DNA from: Streptomyces sclerotialus
GTDB lineage: Bacteria > Actinomycetota > Actinomycetes > Streptomycetales > Streptomycetaceae
DNA length: 64,000 bases
Direction of reading: 5' to 3'
Assembly (NCBI RefSeq): GCF_040907265.1
Contig: NZ_JBFOHP010000002.1
Span: forward strand, 1,364,001 to 1,428,000
The stretch's first letter is position 1. Every line of letters starts with the position of its first letter. The notes beneath the pieces are model-generated. The model had not been told where the DNA came from. It searched no databases and saw nothing but the letters and a program-made list of their open reading frames with translations. Positions 35,121-43,362 of the stretch are shown piece by piece. The position numbers were made by a program, and so were the translations under genes.

Positions 35121-35618
35121 TCAGCCCTGCTGGAACATCTCCGCGGGCAGCGGCTTGAGCAGCGCGTACAGATCGTCGGTGATCGGGCGGTCCCAGCTCG
35201 CGATGGTGACCAGCACGCCGTCGCTCCGGTCGAACTGCACGCAGGAGATCCGGCCCTCGGAGCACTTGATGCGCTTGACGATCAGGAGGTTGTTGTCGTG
35301 CATGACCGGGAGGTCCTCGGTCTCCACGACGGTGACCTCCTCGTCGTTGCCCAGCGCGTCCAGCAGCTGCGCCACCTCGAAGGGCACCTCGCCCTCACCG
35401 AGCTCGCGCGCCGGGGAGCCCTCGGGGAGATTGCCGATGATCATGGCGGGGCCGCGGCCGCCGAAGAGGTCGTAGCGCAGGAAAACACCCTGGCAGGTGC
35501 CGTCAGGAGCGGGCAGCAGCCCGGCGCCGAGATTGCCGGGCCAGTCCCCGGGATCCATGGCAAGCACATCGAAATCAGGCCCGGCAGGCACGGCGCTACG
35601 GCGGCGGAGGAACGACAT
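35121..35618 (-). CDS. Hypothetical protein, 165 residues
   Basis: Cytoplasmic, acidic, mixed alpha/beta protein of unknown function. It starts MSFLRRRSAVPAGPDFDVLA and contains LRYDLFGGRGPAMIIGNLPE and DNNLLIVKRIKCSEGRISCV. I chose the ATG at 35616-35618; a longer frame runs into the neighbouring gene's end. The codon bias and lack of frame breaks support a real gene. It looks like a conserved Streptomyces protein but I cannot name a family. It follows the large LuxR/AAA regulator gene on the same strand with a 53-bp gap and might share its transcript. Confidence 0.7.
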   Translation of the reverse strand: MSFLRRRSAVPAGPDFDVLAMDPGDWPGNLGAGLLPAPDGTCQGVFLRYDLFGGRGPAMIIGNLPEGSPARELGEGEVPFEVAQLLDALGNDEEVTVVETEDLPVMHDNNLLIVKRIKCSEGRISCVQFDRSDGVLVTIASWDRPITDDLYALLKPLPAEMFQQG

Positions 35619-35671
35619 ACAGCCATCGTACGTGGCGCGCCGCCGTACCCTCCTGCGGTACCGGGCGGCCG

Positions 35672-38608
35672 TCACCCCTCCGGCGCGGTGGGCGGCGGCA
35701 CGGTGGCCGCACTCGCGCTCTCCAGCAGCCGGGGCAGGCCGCTACGGTCCGTCCCCATCTTGCGGTAGACCCCGGACAGCAGCCGGCTGACAGCCGGTAC
35801 CTGCGTGCCCAGCTCGACGGCGATCCGGTCCTTGGTCCAGCCCTGCACGACCCACTCGGCCACCGCCCGCTCCTGCGTGGTGAGCGTGTCCGTGCCGGAG
35901 GTGCGCAGCTGGAGCGGGCGCAGCCCGGCGGCGGACAGCTCGTCGCGGGCCCGCGCCGCCAGCGACTCGGCGCCGCAGTGCAGGGCGCCGTCCAGGCCGC
36001 GGTAGAGGCGGTCGGCGGCGTCCTGCGGGAGGCCGGCCCGGCGCAGCGCCGCACCGTGCTCCACCAGGGCCTGGGCCAGCTCGAAGGCGGACGGGGAGCG
36101 CTCGAAGTGGCGCACCGCCTCGGCCAGCAGCTTCATGCCCTCCGCGCCACCGACCACGCCGGCCTTGCAGAACAGCGCCTGCCCGATGGCGGACTCGGTA
36201 CCGAAGTCCTGGGCGCGCTGCAGCGCCTCGTCGGCCAGGGTCAGGGCCCTGGCCCGGTCGGTGAGGGTGATCGCGCGGGCGAGGTGGAGCTGCCAGGGGC
36301 ACCAGGCGGGGTTGCGCATGGCGCGCGGCTCCAGGCGCCTGCCGACCGCCGTGAGCTGCTGTTCCGCGTCACGGTGCAGGCCGCGCGCGAGCAGCAGCTC
36401 GCTGTAGACGGTCTGCGAGTCGGGGTAGACGACGGCGTTCGGCACGACCTCGCCGTAGCTGTAGGTGTCGGCCAGCTCCTGCGCCTCGGCGACCCGGCCA
36501 CGGGCGAGCAGGATCTCGATGAGGATGCCGATGGCGAACCACTGGGCCGGCACCCGCTGGCCCACCCGGTGCGCGATCCGCAGACCGCCGTGCACCAGGT
36601 CCTCGGCCTCGGCGAGCCGCCCGCGGCGGTAGCGGATGTAGCCGAGCAGGGTGTACCCGAACGAGAGGTGGGCGCCGCGCCAGCCCTTGCGCTCGCACTC
36701 GGCGATGCCCTTGTGGAACAGCTCCTCAGCGCGGCCCGGCTGGTCGCAGTACATGAAGGTGAGCGCGACGAGGACGGGCACCTCGAAGCCCCACTCCTCG
36801 TCGGTCCACGACAGGCCGTCGCCGAGGGCCTCCTCGGCGTAGTGCAGCGCGGTCTGCGCGCTCTCGCCGCGCACCATGGCGTCCCAGGCGCGCAGCCCGA
36901 AGATGTACCGCTCGGCCATGCCGCGCCCGGTGAGGTGGTCGGCGAGCTTGGCCAGCAGCCGGGAGCGGGCGGGCGAGTCCTGCTCGTCGGCGCGGAAGGC
37001 GTTCCACATGAACTGCTCGGCCTGCATGCGCAGCCGCGTCCGCGCGTTGGTGGCGCGCTGTGCCTCGGCGGCGACGACCTGGGCCGCCTCCTCCATGCGG
37101 TCGGCGTGCCCGAGCGCCTGCGCCAGCTTGTACGTGATCGTCTCGCGCAGGTCCGGGTCCAGCTCGTGCTCCTCCAGCGCCGCGCGGAGATGATTCACCG
37201 TGGTCGCGGGTTCGCTGAGCAGGGAGGAGCAGCCCAGCTCGAAGAGGACCCGGGCGCGGTCCTGGAGGGCGGGCGGTTCGCGCAGCGCACGGGCCAGGCA
37301 GCGGCGGGCCGCGTCCGGGGCGCCCGCGCGGAAGTACTCGCTCGCCGCCTCCCGCAGCCGCTGCACCACCCAGTCGTCGTGCTCGGGGTGCATCTCCAGC
37401 AGGTGCCGGGCCGCGGCCGTGGCGCCCTGGCCCGCGTCCACGACTGCGGCGGCCGCCTGGCCGTGCAGGGCGACCCGCAGCGCACCGGGGATGGCCTGGT
37501 AGACGGCGCTGGCGACGAGGGGGTGGAAGAAGCGGAGGCTGCCGTTGTCGGAGGAGCGGGCCGGGGCGAGGATACGGGCGTCGCGCAGCTTGTCCACGAC
37601 GTCCGCTGCCTGGACGGCACCGAGACCCGCGACGTTGGCGGCGAGGGTCGGGGAGACCTCCGTGCCGAGCACGGCGGCGGCCCAGGCGAAGCGGACGGCG
37701 GCGGTCCCGAGCCGCTCCAGCCGCTCGATGAGCCCGCTGTCCTTGATGGCGGTGACCAGCTCGCGCAGCTGGGAGACGTTGGCCTGCTGGGGCTTGATGC
37801 CGCGCTCGCGGATCTTGGCGCTCAGCTCGACGACCTCGTACGGGTTGCCGCCGGTGACGGCCCAGCGCTCGCGGCAGAACGCCTCGTCGGCACCGTCGCC
37901 GACCATGTGGGTCACCACGCGCCGGACAGCGGTGGGGGTGAGCGGGGTCAGCTCGAAGGGGCGGGAGCCGCTGCGCTCGGCGATCCGGCGCAGCGGTCCG
38001 GCGCCGGCCGGCAGCTCGTCGGGGCGGTATCCGACGATGATCAGTATGGGGAGCTCCTCGGCGCGGGAGGCGAACGCCGTGAGCCAGGCCAGGGATTCGG
38101 GGTCGGCCCAGTGCGCGTCGTCGAGGATGAGGACGACGGGCGAGAAGTGCACCGCGAAGCGGGTGACGACCCAGTCCAGGCCGTCGCGCACGCCCTGCGG
38201 GTCGGGAGAGGCGTCGCCCTCCGCCGCGACGAGGCCGACAGCGGGCGCGACGATGTCGTACCACGTGCCGAGGATGCGGCGGTGCTCCTCGGGGGATTCC
38301 GCGGCGAAGACCGGCTGCACCAGCTGGCGTACGACGTGGAAGGCCACCTCCTGCTCCTGCTCACCGCCCCGGGCGAGCAGCACCGTGCAACCGCGGGCGA
38401 TGGCGCGCCGGCGGGCCTCGTTGACCAGCGCCGTCTTGCCCATGCCCGGGGGCCCGGCGAAGGCGATCAGACCGCCCGTCCGCACGCTCCCGTCCTCTTC
38501 GCCGGAGCCGCACAGGTCGGTCAACAGGGCGTCCAGCGCGCCGAGTTCGGCCTCTCGCTCAAGCATCGGCCTGCGCGTCCGGCCGGACCGCCCGATCATC
38601 TCCGCCAT
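35672..38608 (-). CDS. Large LuxR-type (LAL) transcriptional regulator with AAA ATPase domain
   Basis: 978-residue regulator. An N-terminal AAA/NTPase domain has Walker A in AFAGPPGMGKTALV (about 50-62) and Walker B in VVLILDDAHWADPESLAWL. A long helical TPR-like sensor follows. The C-terminal LuxR HTH is TTQERAVAEWVVQGWTKDRI then AVELGTQVPAVSRLLSGVYR. LAL proteins usually activate secondary-metabolite or sugar genes in response to a ligand. I chose the ATG at 38606-38608 before AEMIGRSGRTRRPMLEREAE; an upstream start would add 25 residues. It is divergent from a terpene synthase gene, which it may regulate; that link is by position only. Confidence 0.87.
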   Translation of the reverse strand: MAEMIGRSGRTRRPMLEREAELGALDALLTDLCGSGEEDGSVRTGGLIAFAGPPGMGKTALVNEARRRAIARGCTVLLARGGEQEQEVAFHVVRQLVQPVFAAESPEEHRRILGTWYDIVAPAVGLVAAEGDASPDPQGVRDGLDWVVTRFAVHFSPVVLILDDAHWADPESLAWLTAFASRAEELPILIIVGYRPDELPAGAGPLRRIAERSGSRPFELTPLTPTAVRRVVTHMVGDGADEAFCRERWAVTGGNPYEVVELSAKIRERGIKPQQANVSQLRELVTAIKDSGLIERLERLGTAAVRFAWAAAVLGTEVSPTLAANVAGLGAVQAADVVDKLRDARILAPARSSDNGSLRFFHPLVASAVYQAIPGALRVALHGQAAAAVVDAGQGATAAARHLLEMHPEHDDWVVQRLREAASEYFRAGAPDAARRCLARALREPPALQDRARVLFELGCSSLLSEPATTVNHLRAALEEHELDPDLRETITYKLAQALGHADRMEEAAQVVAAEAQRATNARTRLRMQAEQFMWNAFRADEQDSPARSRLLAKLADHLTGRGMAERYIFGLRAWDAMVRGESAQTALHYAEEALGDGLSWTDEEWGFEVPVLVALTFMYCDQPGRAEELFHKGIAECERKGWRGAHLSFGYTLLGYIRYRRGRLAEAEDLVHGGLRIAHRVGQRVPAQWFAIGILIEILLARGRVAEAQELADTYSYGEVVPNAVVYPDSQTVYSELLLARGLHRDAEQQLTAVGRRLEPRAMRNPAWCPWQLHLARAITLTDRARALTLADEALQRAQDFGTESAIGQALFCKAGVVGGAEGMKLLAEAVRHFERSPSAFELAQALVEHGAALRRAGLPQDAADRLYRGLDGALHCGAESLAARARDELSAAGLRPLQLRTSGTDTLTTQERAVAEWVVQGWTKDRIAVELGTQVPAVSRLLSGVYRKMGTDRSGLPRLLESASAATVPPPTAPEG

Positions 38609-38702
38609 GGTGATTTCCTTACCCCTCCTGCATATAGCGATGAGCCTAGCGTCGGCGGGCACCGCGTGGTCCGGGCTGAGCAACTTCCGACCATGAACCT
38701 GT

Positions 38703-38722
38703 GGAGCGCATTGACACGCTCC
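38703..38722. promoter_or_regulatory. Inverted repeat overlapping a possible -35 box (LAL/terpene synthase region)
   Basis: GGAGCG (38703-38708) / CGCTCC (38717-38722), spacer containing a consensus -35 TTGACA (38711-38716) oriented toward the terpene synthase. The matching -10 box is poor, so this is only a candidate. Confidence 0.35.
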
Positions 38723-38783
38723 GCGCCGCTTGGGTCATCGCGCGGCGCACGGCCCTGTCCCTACGCGGGTGGCGCGAGCGGGC

Positions 38784-38797
38784 GTTCGTGCACGAAC
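38784..38797. promoter_or_regulatory. 14-bp perfect palindrome upstream of the terpene synthase
   Basis: GTTCGTGCACGAAC lies 98 bp upstream of the terpene synthase ATG, in the region shared with the divergent LAL regulator. A 14-bp perfect palindrome in a short promoter region is a reasonable regulator-site candidate. Confidence 0.45.
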
Positions 38798-38894
38798 TCA
38801 TTGACCGATAACCTGCTCCCTTCTTGACTGGTCATCGCAGGAGCCCCAGGCTCCCCTGACTGCGCCGCGGGGCGCAGCGCGAAGGAGGCGGACC

Positions 38895-39989
38895 ATGAAC
38901 GACCCGATCACGGCAGCGGTACCGCTGTCACCCGTCCCCCGGCGTACCGCGCCCCTCACCATCCCCTTCCCGGCGCGTCTCAACCCCGGGGTGGAGGCGG
39001 CCCGTCGGCACACCCTCGGCTGGCTGCACGGGTACGGCATGCTCTGCGGTGAGGCGGCGACCGAGGAGTACGACGCGCTGCGACTGGACCGGCTCATGGC
39101 CTACTTCTACCCCGAGGCGGACACCACCGAGCTGGCCTTGGCCACGGATTTCAACGCCTGGTTCTTCCTCTTCGACGACCAGTTCGACGGAGAGCTGGGC
39201 CAGTGCCCGGAGGCGGTGGCGCACTTCGTGGACCGAGTGGTGCGCACGATGGACGACGCTCCGGAGCTGCTGCCCGAGGAGCCCGACAGCCCGCTGGTCG
39301 CCGGTTACCGCGACATCTGGCAACGGATCACCGCCGACGCGCCCCGCGCCTGGCAGCTGCGTTTCCAGGGCCACTGGGAGCGGTATCTCGGCGCGTACCA
39401 CTGGGAGGCGCAGAACCGTACCCGCAAGGGGGCGCTGCCACTGGAGCAGTACCTCAAGGGCCGCCGTGACTCCATAGGAGTCCAGCCCTGCCTGGACTTC
39501 GCAGAGCGCTGCGGCGGTTACGTCCTCCCCCGTGAGCTGCACGGCAGAGCGCCGCTCGCGGAGCTGCGCCGGCTCACCGCCGAAGTGGTCATCTTCGTCA
39601 ACGACATCGTGTCGGTGGACAAGGAGCTGGCGGCCGGCGACGTCAACAACAGCGTGATCATCCTGCACCGCTCCACCGGCTGCACGCTGGACCAGGCGGT
39701 ACGCCGGATCGTCCGGACGGCCAACGCGCGCGTGGACCAGTTCCAGCAGATCGCCGCGACCCTGCCGGCGACCCTCAAGGAGCTGGGCATGCCCGCCGAC
39801 GTGCACGACCACGTGGCGCACTACGTCACGAGCATGCAGCATCTGATGAGCGGCAATCTCGTGTGGTCGCAGGAGACCCCGCGGTACGACGACACCGGCA
39901 CCGCCGCGGTCCGCAGCCGCCCGTGGGCCGAACTCTTCGCCGCCGCCGACCCGGGTGTGCCCGCGGCCGGGCGGCCGGCCGGCTCCTGA
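38895..39989 (+). CDS. Class I terpene synthase (terpene cyclase)
   Basis: 364-residue cyclase that ionises a prenyl diphosphate (probably farnesyl diphosphate) and cyclises it. The active-site set is complete: aspartate-rich DDQFD (94-98), pyrophosphate-sensing Arg near 191 (KGRRDSIG), the NSE triad NDIVSVDKE (236-244) with Mg2+ ligands, and the C-terminal RY pair (330-331). An AAGGAGG ribosome site precedes the ATG. Length is usual for bacterial sesquiterpene synthases. The product cannot be predicted from sequence by eye. No P450 or prenyltransferase gene is adjacent; the only close partner is a leucine-rich-repeat gene 16 bp downstream. Confidence 0.92.
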   Translation: MNDPITAAVPLSPVPRRTAPLTIPFPARLNPGVEAARRHTLGWLHGYGMLCGEAATEEYDALRLDRLMAYFYPEADTTELALATDFNAWFFLFDDQFDGELGQCPEAVAHFVDRVVRTMDDAPELLPEEPDSPLVAGYRDIWQRITADAPRAWQLRFQGHWERYLGAYHWEAQNRTRKGALPLEQYLKGRRDSIGVQPCLDFAERCGGYVLPRELHGRAPLAELRRLTAEVVIFVNDIVSVDKELAAGDVNNSVIILHRSTGCTLDQAVRRIVRTANARVDQFQQIAATLPATLKELGMPADVHDHVAHYVTSMQHLMSGNLVWSQETPRYDDTGTAAVRSRPWAELFAAADPGVPAAGRPAGS

Positions 39990-40005
39990 GCGGCGGCCGT
40001 CTTCC

Positions 40006-40728
40006 GTGCCGGACACGTTCGACTACTGGAAGGCCGGGCTGGGCCGGGTACCGGCGGAGGTGTGGGAGGCGGTGCCGGGACCGCGGGTGCTGATCCTGGC
40101 CGACAACGCCCTCACCGAGCTCCCCGGACGCATCGGCGAGCTCAGCACGCTGCGCACGCTGGACCTCGGTCACAACGCGCTCACCCGGCTACCCTCGTCA
40201 CTCGGCGACCTCACCGGCCTCTCCGGCTGCCTGTACCTGCACGACAACCGGCTCACCGAACTGCCCGCCGCACTGGGCAGGCTGGCCCGCCTCGGCTACC
40301 TCAACATCGGCGAGAACCCGCTGCGCCGGCTCCCGGACGAGCTGGGCGGCCTGGCGGGCCTGTACGAGCTGCGGGCCCAGCACTGCGCCCTGGCCGCCCT
40401 GCCGCCGGCGCTCGGCCGGCTCGCGCGCCTCCGGGAGCTGTGGCTGCGGGGCAATCGCCTGACCGCGCTGCCCGGCTCCTTCGCCGGGCTCCGGGAGCTG
40501 CGCGAACTGGAACTGCGCGAGAACGAGCTGACCGATGTCCCCGAGGCGCTGCGCGCGCTGCCCCTGCTGCGCCGGCTGGACCTGCGCGGCAACCGCATCG
40601 GCGCGCTCCCCCACTGGCTGCCGGAATGGCCGTCGCTGGAGAAGCTGGACCTGCGCTGGAACGCCGTCGACGAGGCGGCCCCTGAGCTGCGTGCCCTGAG
40701 GGGCCGCGGCTGCGTCGTCCTCACCTGA
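40006..40728 (+). CDS. Leucine-rich-repeat protein
   Basis: 240 residues, almost entirely nine leucine-rich repeats of about 23 residues, e.g. LRTLDLGHNALTRLPSSLGD, LYLHDNRLTELPAALGRLAR and LRELWLRGNRLTALPGSFAG. No signal peptide, membrane segment or enzyme domain, so it is a cytoplasmic binding scaffold. The start is the GTG at 40006 (VPDTFDYWKAGLGRVP), only 16 bp after the terpene synthase stop, which implies a shared transcript and perhaps coupled translation. LRR proteins are uncommon in bacteria of this kind and none is known to me as a terpene synthase partner; the link is an inference from position. Confidence 0.83.
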   Translation: MPDTFDYWKAGLGRVPAEVWEAVPGPRVLILADNALTELPGRIGELSTLRTLDLGHNALTRLPSSLGDLTGLSGCLYLHDNRLTELPAALGRLARLGYLNIGENPLRRLPDELGGLAGLYELRAQHCALAALPPALGRLARLRELWLRGNRLTALPGSFAGLRELRELELRENELTDVPEALRALPLLRRLDLRGNRIGALPHWLPEWPSLEKLDLRWNAVDEAAPELRALRGRGCVVLT

Positions 40729-40742
40729 GGGGTAGGCACCGC

Positions 40743-40761
40743 CCGGCCGGGGTCCGGCCGG
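40743..40761. terminator. Bidirectional hairpin terminator
   Basis: Perfect 8-bp stem CCGGCCGG / CCGGCCGG with a 3-nt loop GGT, between the convergent LRR and DUF397 genes. Confidence 0.75.
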
Positions 40762-40764
40762 ATG

Positions 40765-41007
40765 TCACGTCAGATCGAATTCGCCGTCCCGGGCGCGCAG
40801 CACGAACCCGCGCCATTCGCCGGGTGAGAAGACGACGGCCGGGCCGTCCGGGCTGCGGCGGTCCCGCATCGCGATGAAACCGTCGACGAAGGCGATCTGG
40901 ACGTCGCCCACGCCCTGGCCACTGGGCTGCCACTGGGCGTGCGTGAGATCGAGGTCGGGCTGCTTCTCGCCGGTGATCCGCTGCTCGGTGGTGGTGCTTT
41001 CGGCCAC
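40765..41007 (-). CDS. DUF397 protein
   Basis: 80-residue actinomycete-specific protein. The family core is AQWQPSGQGVGDVQIAFVDG followed by VAMRDR-like and VVFSPGEWRGFVLRARDGEF. DUF397 proteins usually lie next to, and act with, an XRE-type regulator in developmental control. Here no XRE gene is adjacent, so it is an orphan copy. The initiating ATG has a GGAGGAG-like site upstream. It is convergent with the LRR gene and divergent from an acyl-CoA ligase pseudogene. Confidence 0.85.
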   Translation of the reverse strand: MAESTTTEQRITGEKQPDLDLTHAQWQPSGQGVGDVQIAFVDGFIAMRDRRSPDGPAVVFSPGEWRGFVLRARDGEFDLT

Positions 41008-41253
41008 GTTTACCGCTCCTCCCCGGTGGGGTCCGCCGTCCGGGCCAGCCTAGCCACGGTGCCCGGCGACCGACAGGCCGCGTCGGGCCGCGCCGCGGCG
41101 TCCCGTAGCGCTCCGGTCAGGTCGCGGGCGGTTCCGCGCCGACCAGCCACATCGAGAAGAACTGTGCCCCTCCTCCGTACGCGTGCCTCAACGGCCGCCG
41201 TGCGCCCGGCACTTGGTGCCCAGCGACCGGCCGCGCACCTGGGGTGCCGCGCC

Positions 41254-42046
41254 CTCATAGGCTTCCACTTCGGCCAGAAGGTGGTCCTGCACCGCAAGTA
41301 CGTGCCCGAAGAAGTACTGCGAACGATCGAACGCGAGCGGTTCACCCGCGTTTCCCTCGTGGGCGACGCGATGCCGCGCCCCCCTGACGGACGCGCTCGG
41401 CGGCCCCTCAAGGGCACCGACTGCTCGTCGCTGTTCGCCCTCTCCAGTTCCGGCGCGGTCCTCTCCGACACCGTCCGCGACCGGTTCACCGCCCTGCTCC
41501 CGCACACGATGCTGCTCCACAACGTCGGTTCGTCGGAGTCCGGCTTCAACGGCACGGCGACCGACGACGCCGGCCCGGACACCGGCTTCCGGCTGCACGT
41601 CAACGGCCGTACGGCGGTGGTCGACCCGGTGACGCACGCGCCCGTGGCGCCCGGCGAGCCCGGCCGCCTGGCGCAGCGCGGCCACGTGCCGCTCGGCTAG
41701 GAGGGCGTGGTCACGGTCCTGGGACGCGGCTCGCAGTGCATCAACTCCGGCGGCGAGAAGGCCTACCCGGAGGAGGCCGAGCAGGCGCTCAAGGCCCATC
41801 CGGACGTGCACGACGCCCTGGTCGCGGGGGTACCGGACGACCGCTGGGGCAACCTGGGTGGCGGCCGTGGTGCAGCTGCGGCCGGGTGCCGGGCCGGTGG
41901 GCCTGGCCGCCGTCCAGGCCCACTGCCGCACCCGGCTGGCCGGCTACAAGATCCCCCGTACGGTCGTGGTCGCCGACCGCATCCAGCGCTCCCCCGGCGG
42001 CAAGGCGGACTACCGCTGGGCGAAGCGGGTGGCAGCGGAGGGCTGA
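41254..42046 (+). pseudogene. Acyl-CoA synthetase / AMP-dependent ligase remnant
   Basis: Decayed AMP-binding enzyme. Recognisable pieces are VPEEVLRTIERERFTRVSLV, DCSSLFALSSSGAVLSDTVR and GRLAQRGHVPLG followed by an in-frame TAG at 41698-41700. Homology resumes in the same frame at VVTVLGRGSQCINSGGEKAY, apparently after loss of about 25 codons that normally include the YYNDP...LTGD segment. A frameshift near 41860 then moves the rest (AAVVQLRPGAGPVGLAAVQA ... YKIPRTVVVADRI) to another frame, ending at 42046. The N-terminal half, including the AMP-binding P-loop, is absent. Three kinds of lesion show this is an old pseudogene. Its 3' end overlaps the convergent MFS gene by 37 bp. Confidence 0.85.
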
Positions 42047-43362
42047 CTCCCGCGCTCGGCAGGCGCCGCCGGCGCCGGGCGCAGCCCGAAGGTCACCAGC
42101 CCGGCGGCGACCGCCAGGGACCCCGCGAGCACCGCGAACCCGGTGAGCTGCGTCCCCGTCGTGTCGGTCAGCCAGCCGACGAGGTACGGCCCGGCGAAGC
42201 CGCCGAGGTTGCCGAGCGCGTTGACCAGCCCCATGGCCACCGCGACCACCTCCAGCCTCAGCAGCTCGCCGGGGATCGCCCAGAACGGCCCGTACGGCGC
42301 GTACACCGCCACGGCCGTCACGCACAGCAGCACCATCCGCAGGAAGCCGCCCTCGACCACCTGGCCGAGCAGCAGCGCGGCGATACCGGCCACGAGGGGC
42401 CCGGCGACGGCGGACCGGCGCCGCCGGGTACGGTCCGACCAGGCGGCGTTGGCGACCATCGCACCGAGCGCGAGGGCGAACGGGATCGCCGTGAGCAGCC
42501 CGACCTCCGTCGACGAGCCGTCATGCGTCAGCTCCTTGACCACCGAGGGCAGCCAGAGGCTGAACCCGTAGAAGCCCGTCATCCAGAAGAAGTACACCCC
42601 GATCAGCAACAGGACCTGCGGCCTGCGCACCGCCTTCAGGTACGAGCCGCCGCCGGCCGGTGCGGGCTTGGCGGCCTCGTCGGCGGCCAGCGCGCTCTCC
42701 AGATGCGCGGCCTCCGCCCGGGAGATCCAGCGGGCCTGTGCGGGCCGGTCGGCGACGGCGAACCACCACACCACGGCCCACACCAGCGGCGGCACTCCTT
42801 GGAGGAAGAGCACCCAGCGCCAGCTCGCGTGGTCGAGCATCAGCCCGGACAGCGGCGCCATGATGATCGAGGACAGCGGCAGACAGGCCATCCACAGCGC
42901 GTTGGCACGGGCCCGCTCGCGCAGCGGGAACCAGGAGGCGAGCAGGATCAGTACGGCGGGCCACACGCCGCCCTCGAAGAAGCCGAGCGCGAACCGCGCC
43001 ACGTAGAACTGCTCCTTGGTCTGCACGAAGGCGCAGGCCATCGCCGCCAGCCCCCAGGCGACCATCAGGATCAGCACGGTCTTCCGCGCGCTCCAGCGCT
43101 GTGCCAGCACCGCGGCCGGGATCTGCAGGAAGACGTACCCGACGAAGAAGATGCCGCTGACCATCCCCATGTCGGCATGGGAGAGCCGCAGTTCGCCGTG
43201 CATGTAGGGCAGCACGACGGAGACGTTGTTCCGGTCCAGGTACGCCAGCATGTACATGAAGGCGGCGACGGGGATGACGTACCCCCACCGCTTGGCCGGG
43301 ACCGCGGCCCGGCCCGCCCCTTGGCCCGCTGCCTGGTCCCCGGCGGGTACCGGGGCCGTCAT
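42010..43362 (-). CDS. MFS transporter, anion:cation symporter type
   Basis: 450-residue major facilitator with two six-helix halves. Landmarks: FMYMLAYLDRNNVSVVLPYM, RWSARKTVLILMVAWGLAAM (loop 2-3) and FALGFFEGGVWPAVLILLAS, which are characteristic of the ACS group that imports organic acids such as sugar acids, tartrate and phthalate. Its start overlaps the PdxA-like stop (ATGA at 43359-43362), so it belongs to the kinase/dehydrogenase operon and probably imports its substrate, a four-carbon acid sugar (inference). Confidence 0.88.
   Translation of the reverse strand: MTAPVPAGDQAAGQGAGRAAVPAKRWGYVIPVAAFMYMLAYLDRNNVSVVLPYMHGELRLSHADMGMVSGIFFVGYVFLQIPAAVLAQRWSARKTVLILMVAWGLAAMACAFVQTKEQFYVARFALGFFEGGVWPAVLILLASWFPLRERARANALWMACLPLSSIIMAPLSGLMLDHASWRWVLFLQGVPPLVWAVVWWFAVADRPAQARWISRAEAAHLESALAADEAAKPAPAGGGSYLKAVRRPQVLLLIGVYFFWMTGFYGFSLWLPSVVKELTHDGSSTEVGLLTAIPFALALGAMVANAAWSDRTRRRRSAVAGPLVAGIAALLLGQVVEGGFLRMVLLCVTAVAVYAPYGPFWAIPGELLRLEVVAVAMGLVNALGNLGGFAGPYLVGWLTDTTGTQLTGFAVLAGSLAVAAGLVTFGLRPAPAAPAERGSQPSAATRFAQR

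Noticed and set aside
35672..40728. A conventional terpene biosynthetic cluster
   Set aside because: Only the synthase, an LRR gene and a regulator are present. There is no P450, methyltransferase or prenyl diphosphate synthase within several kb.
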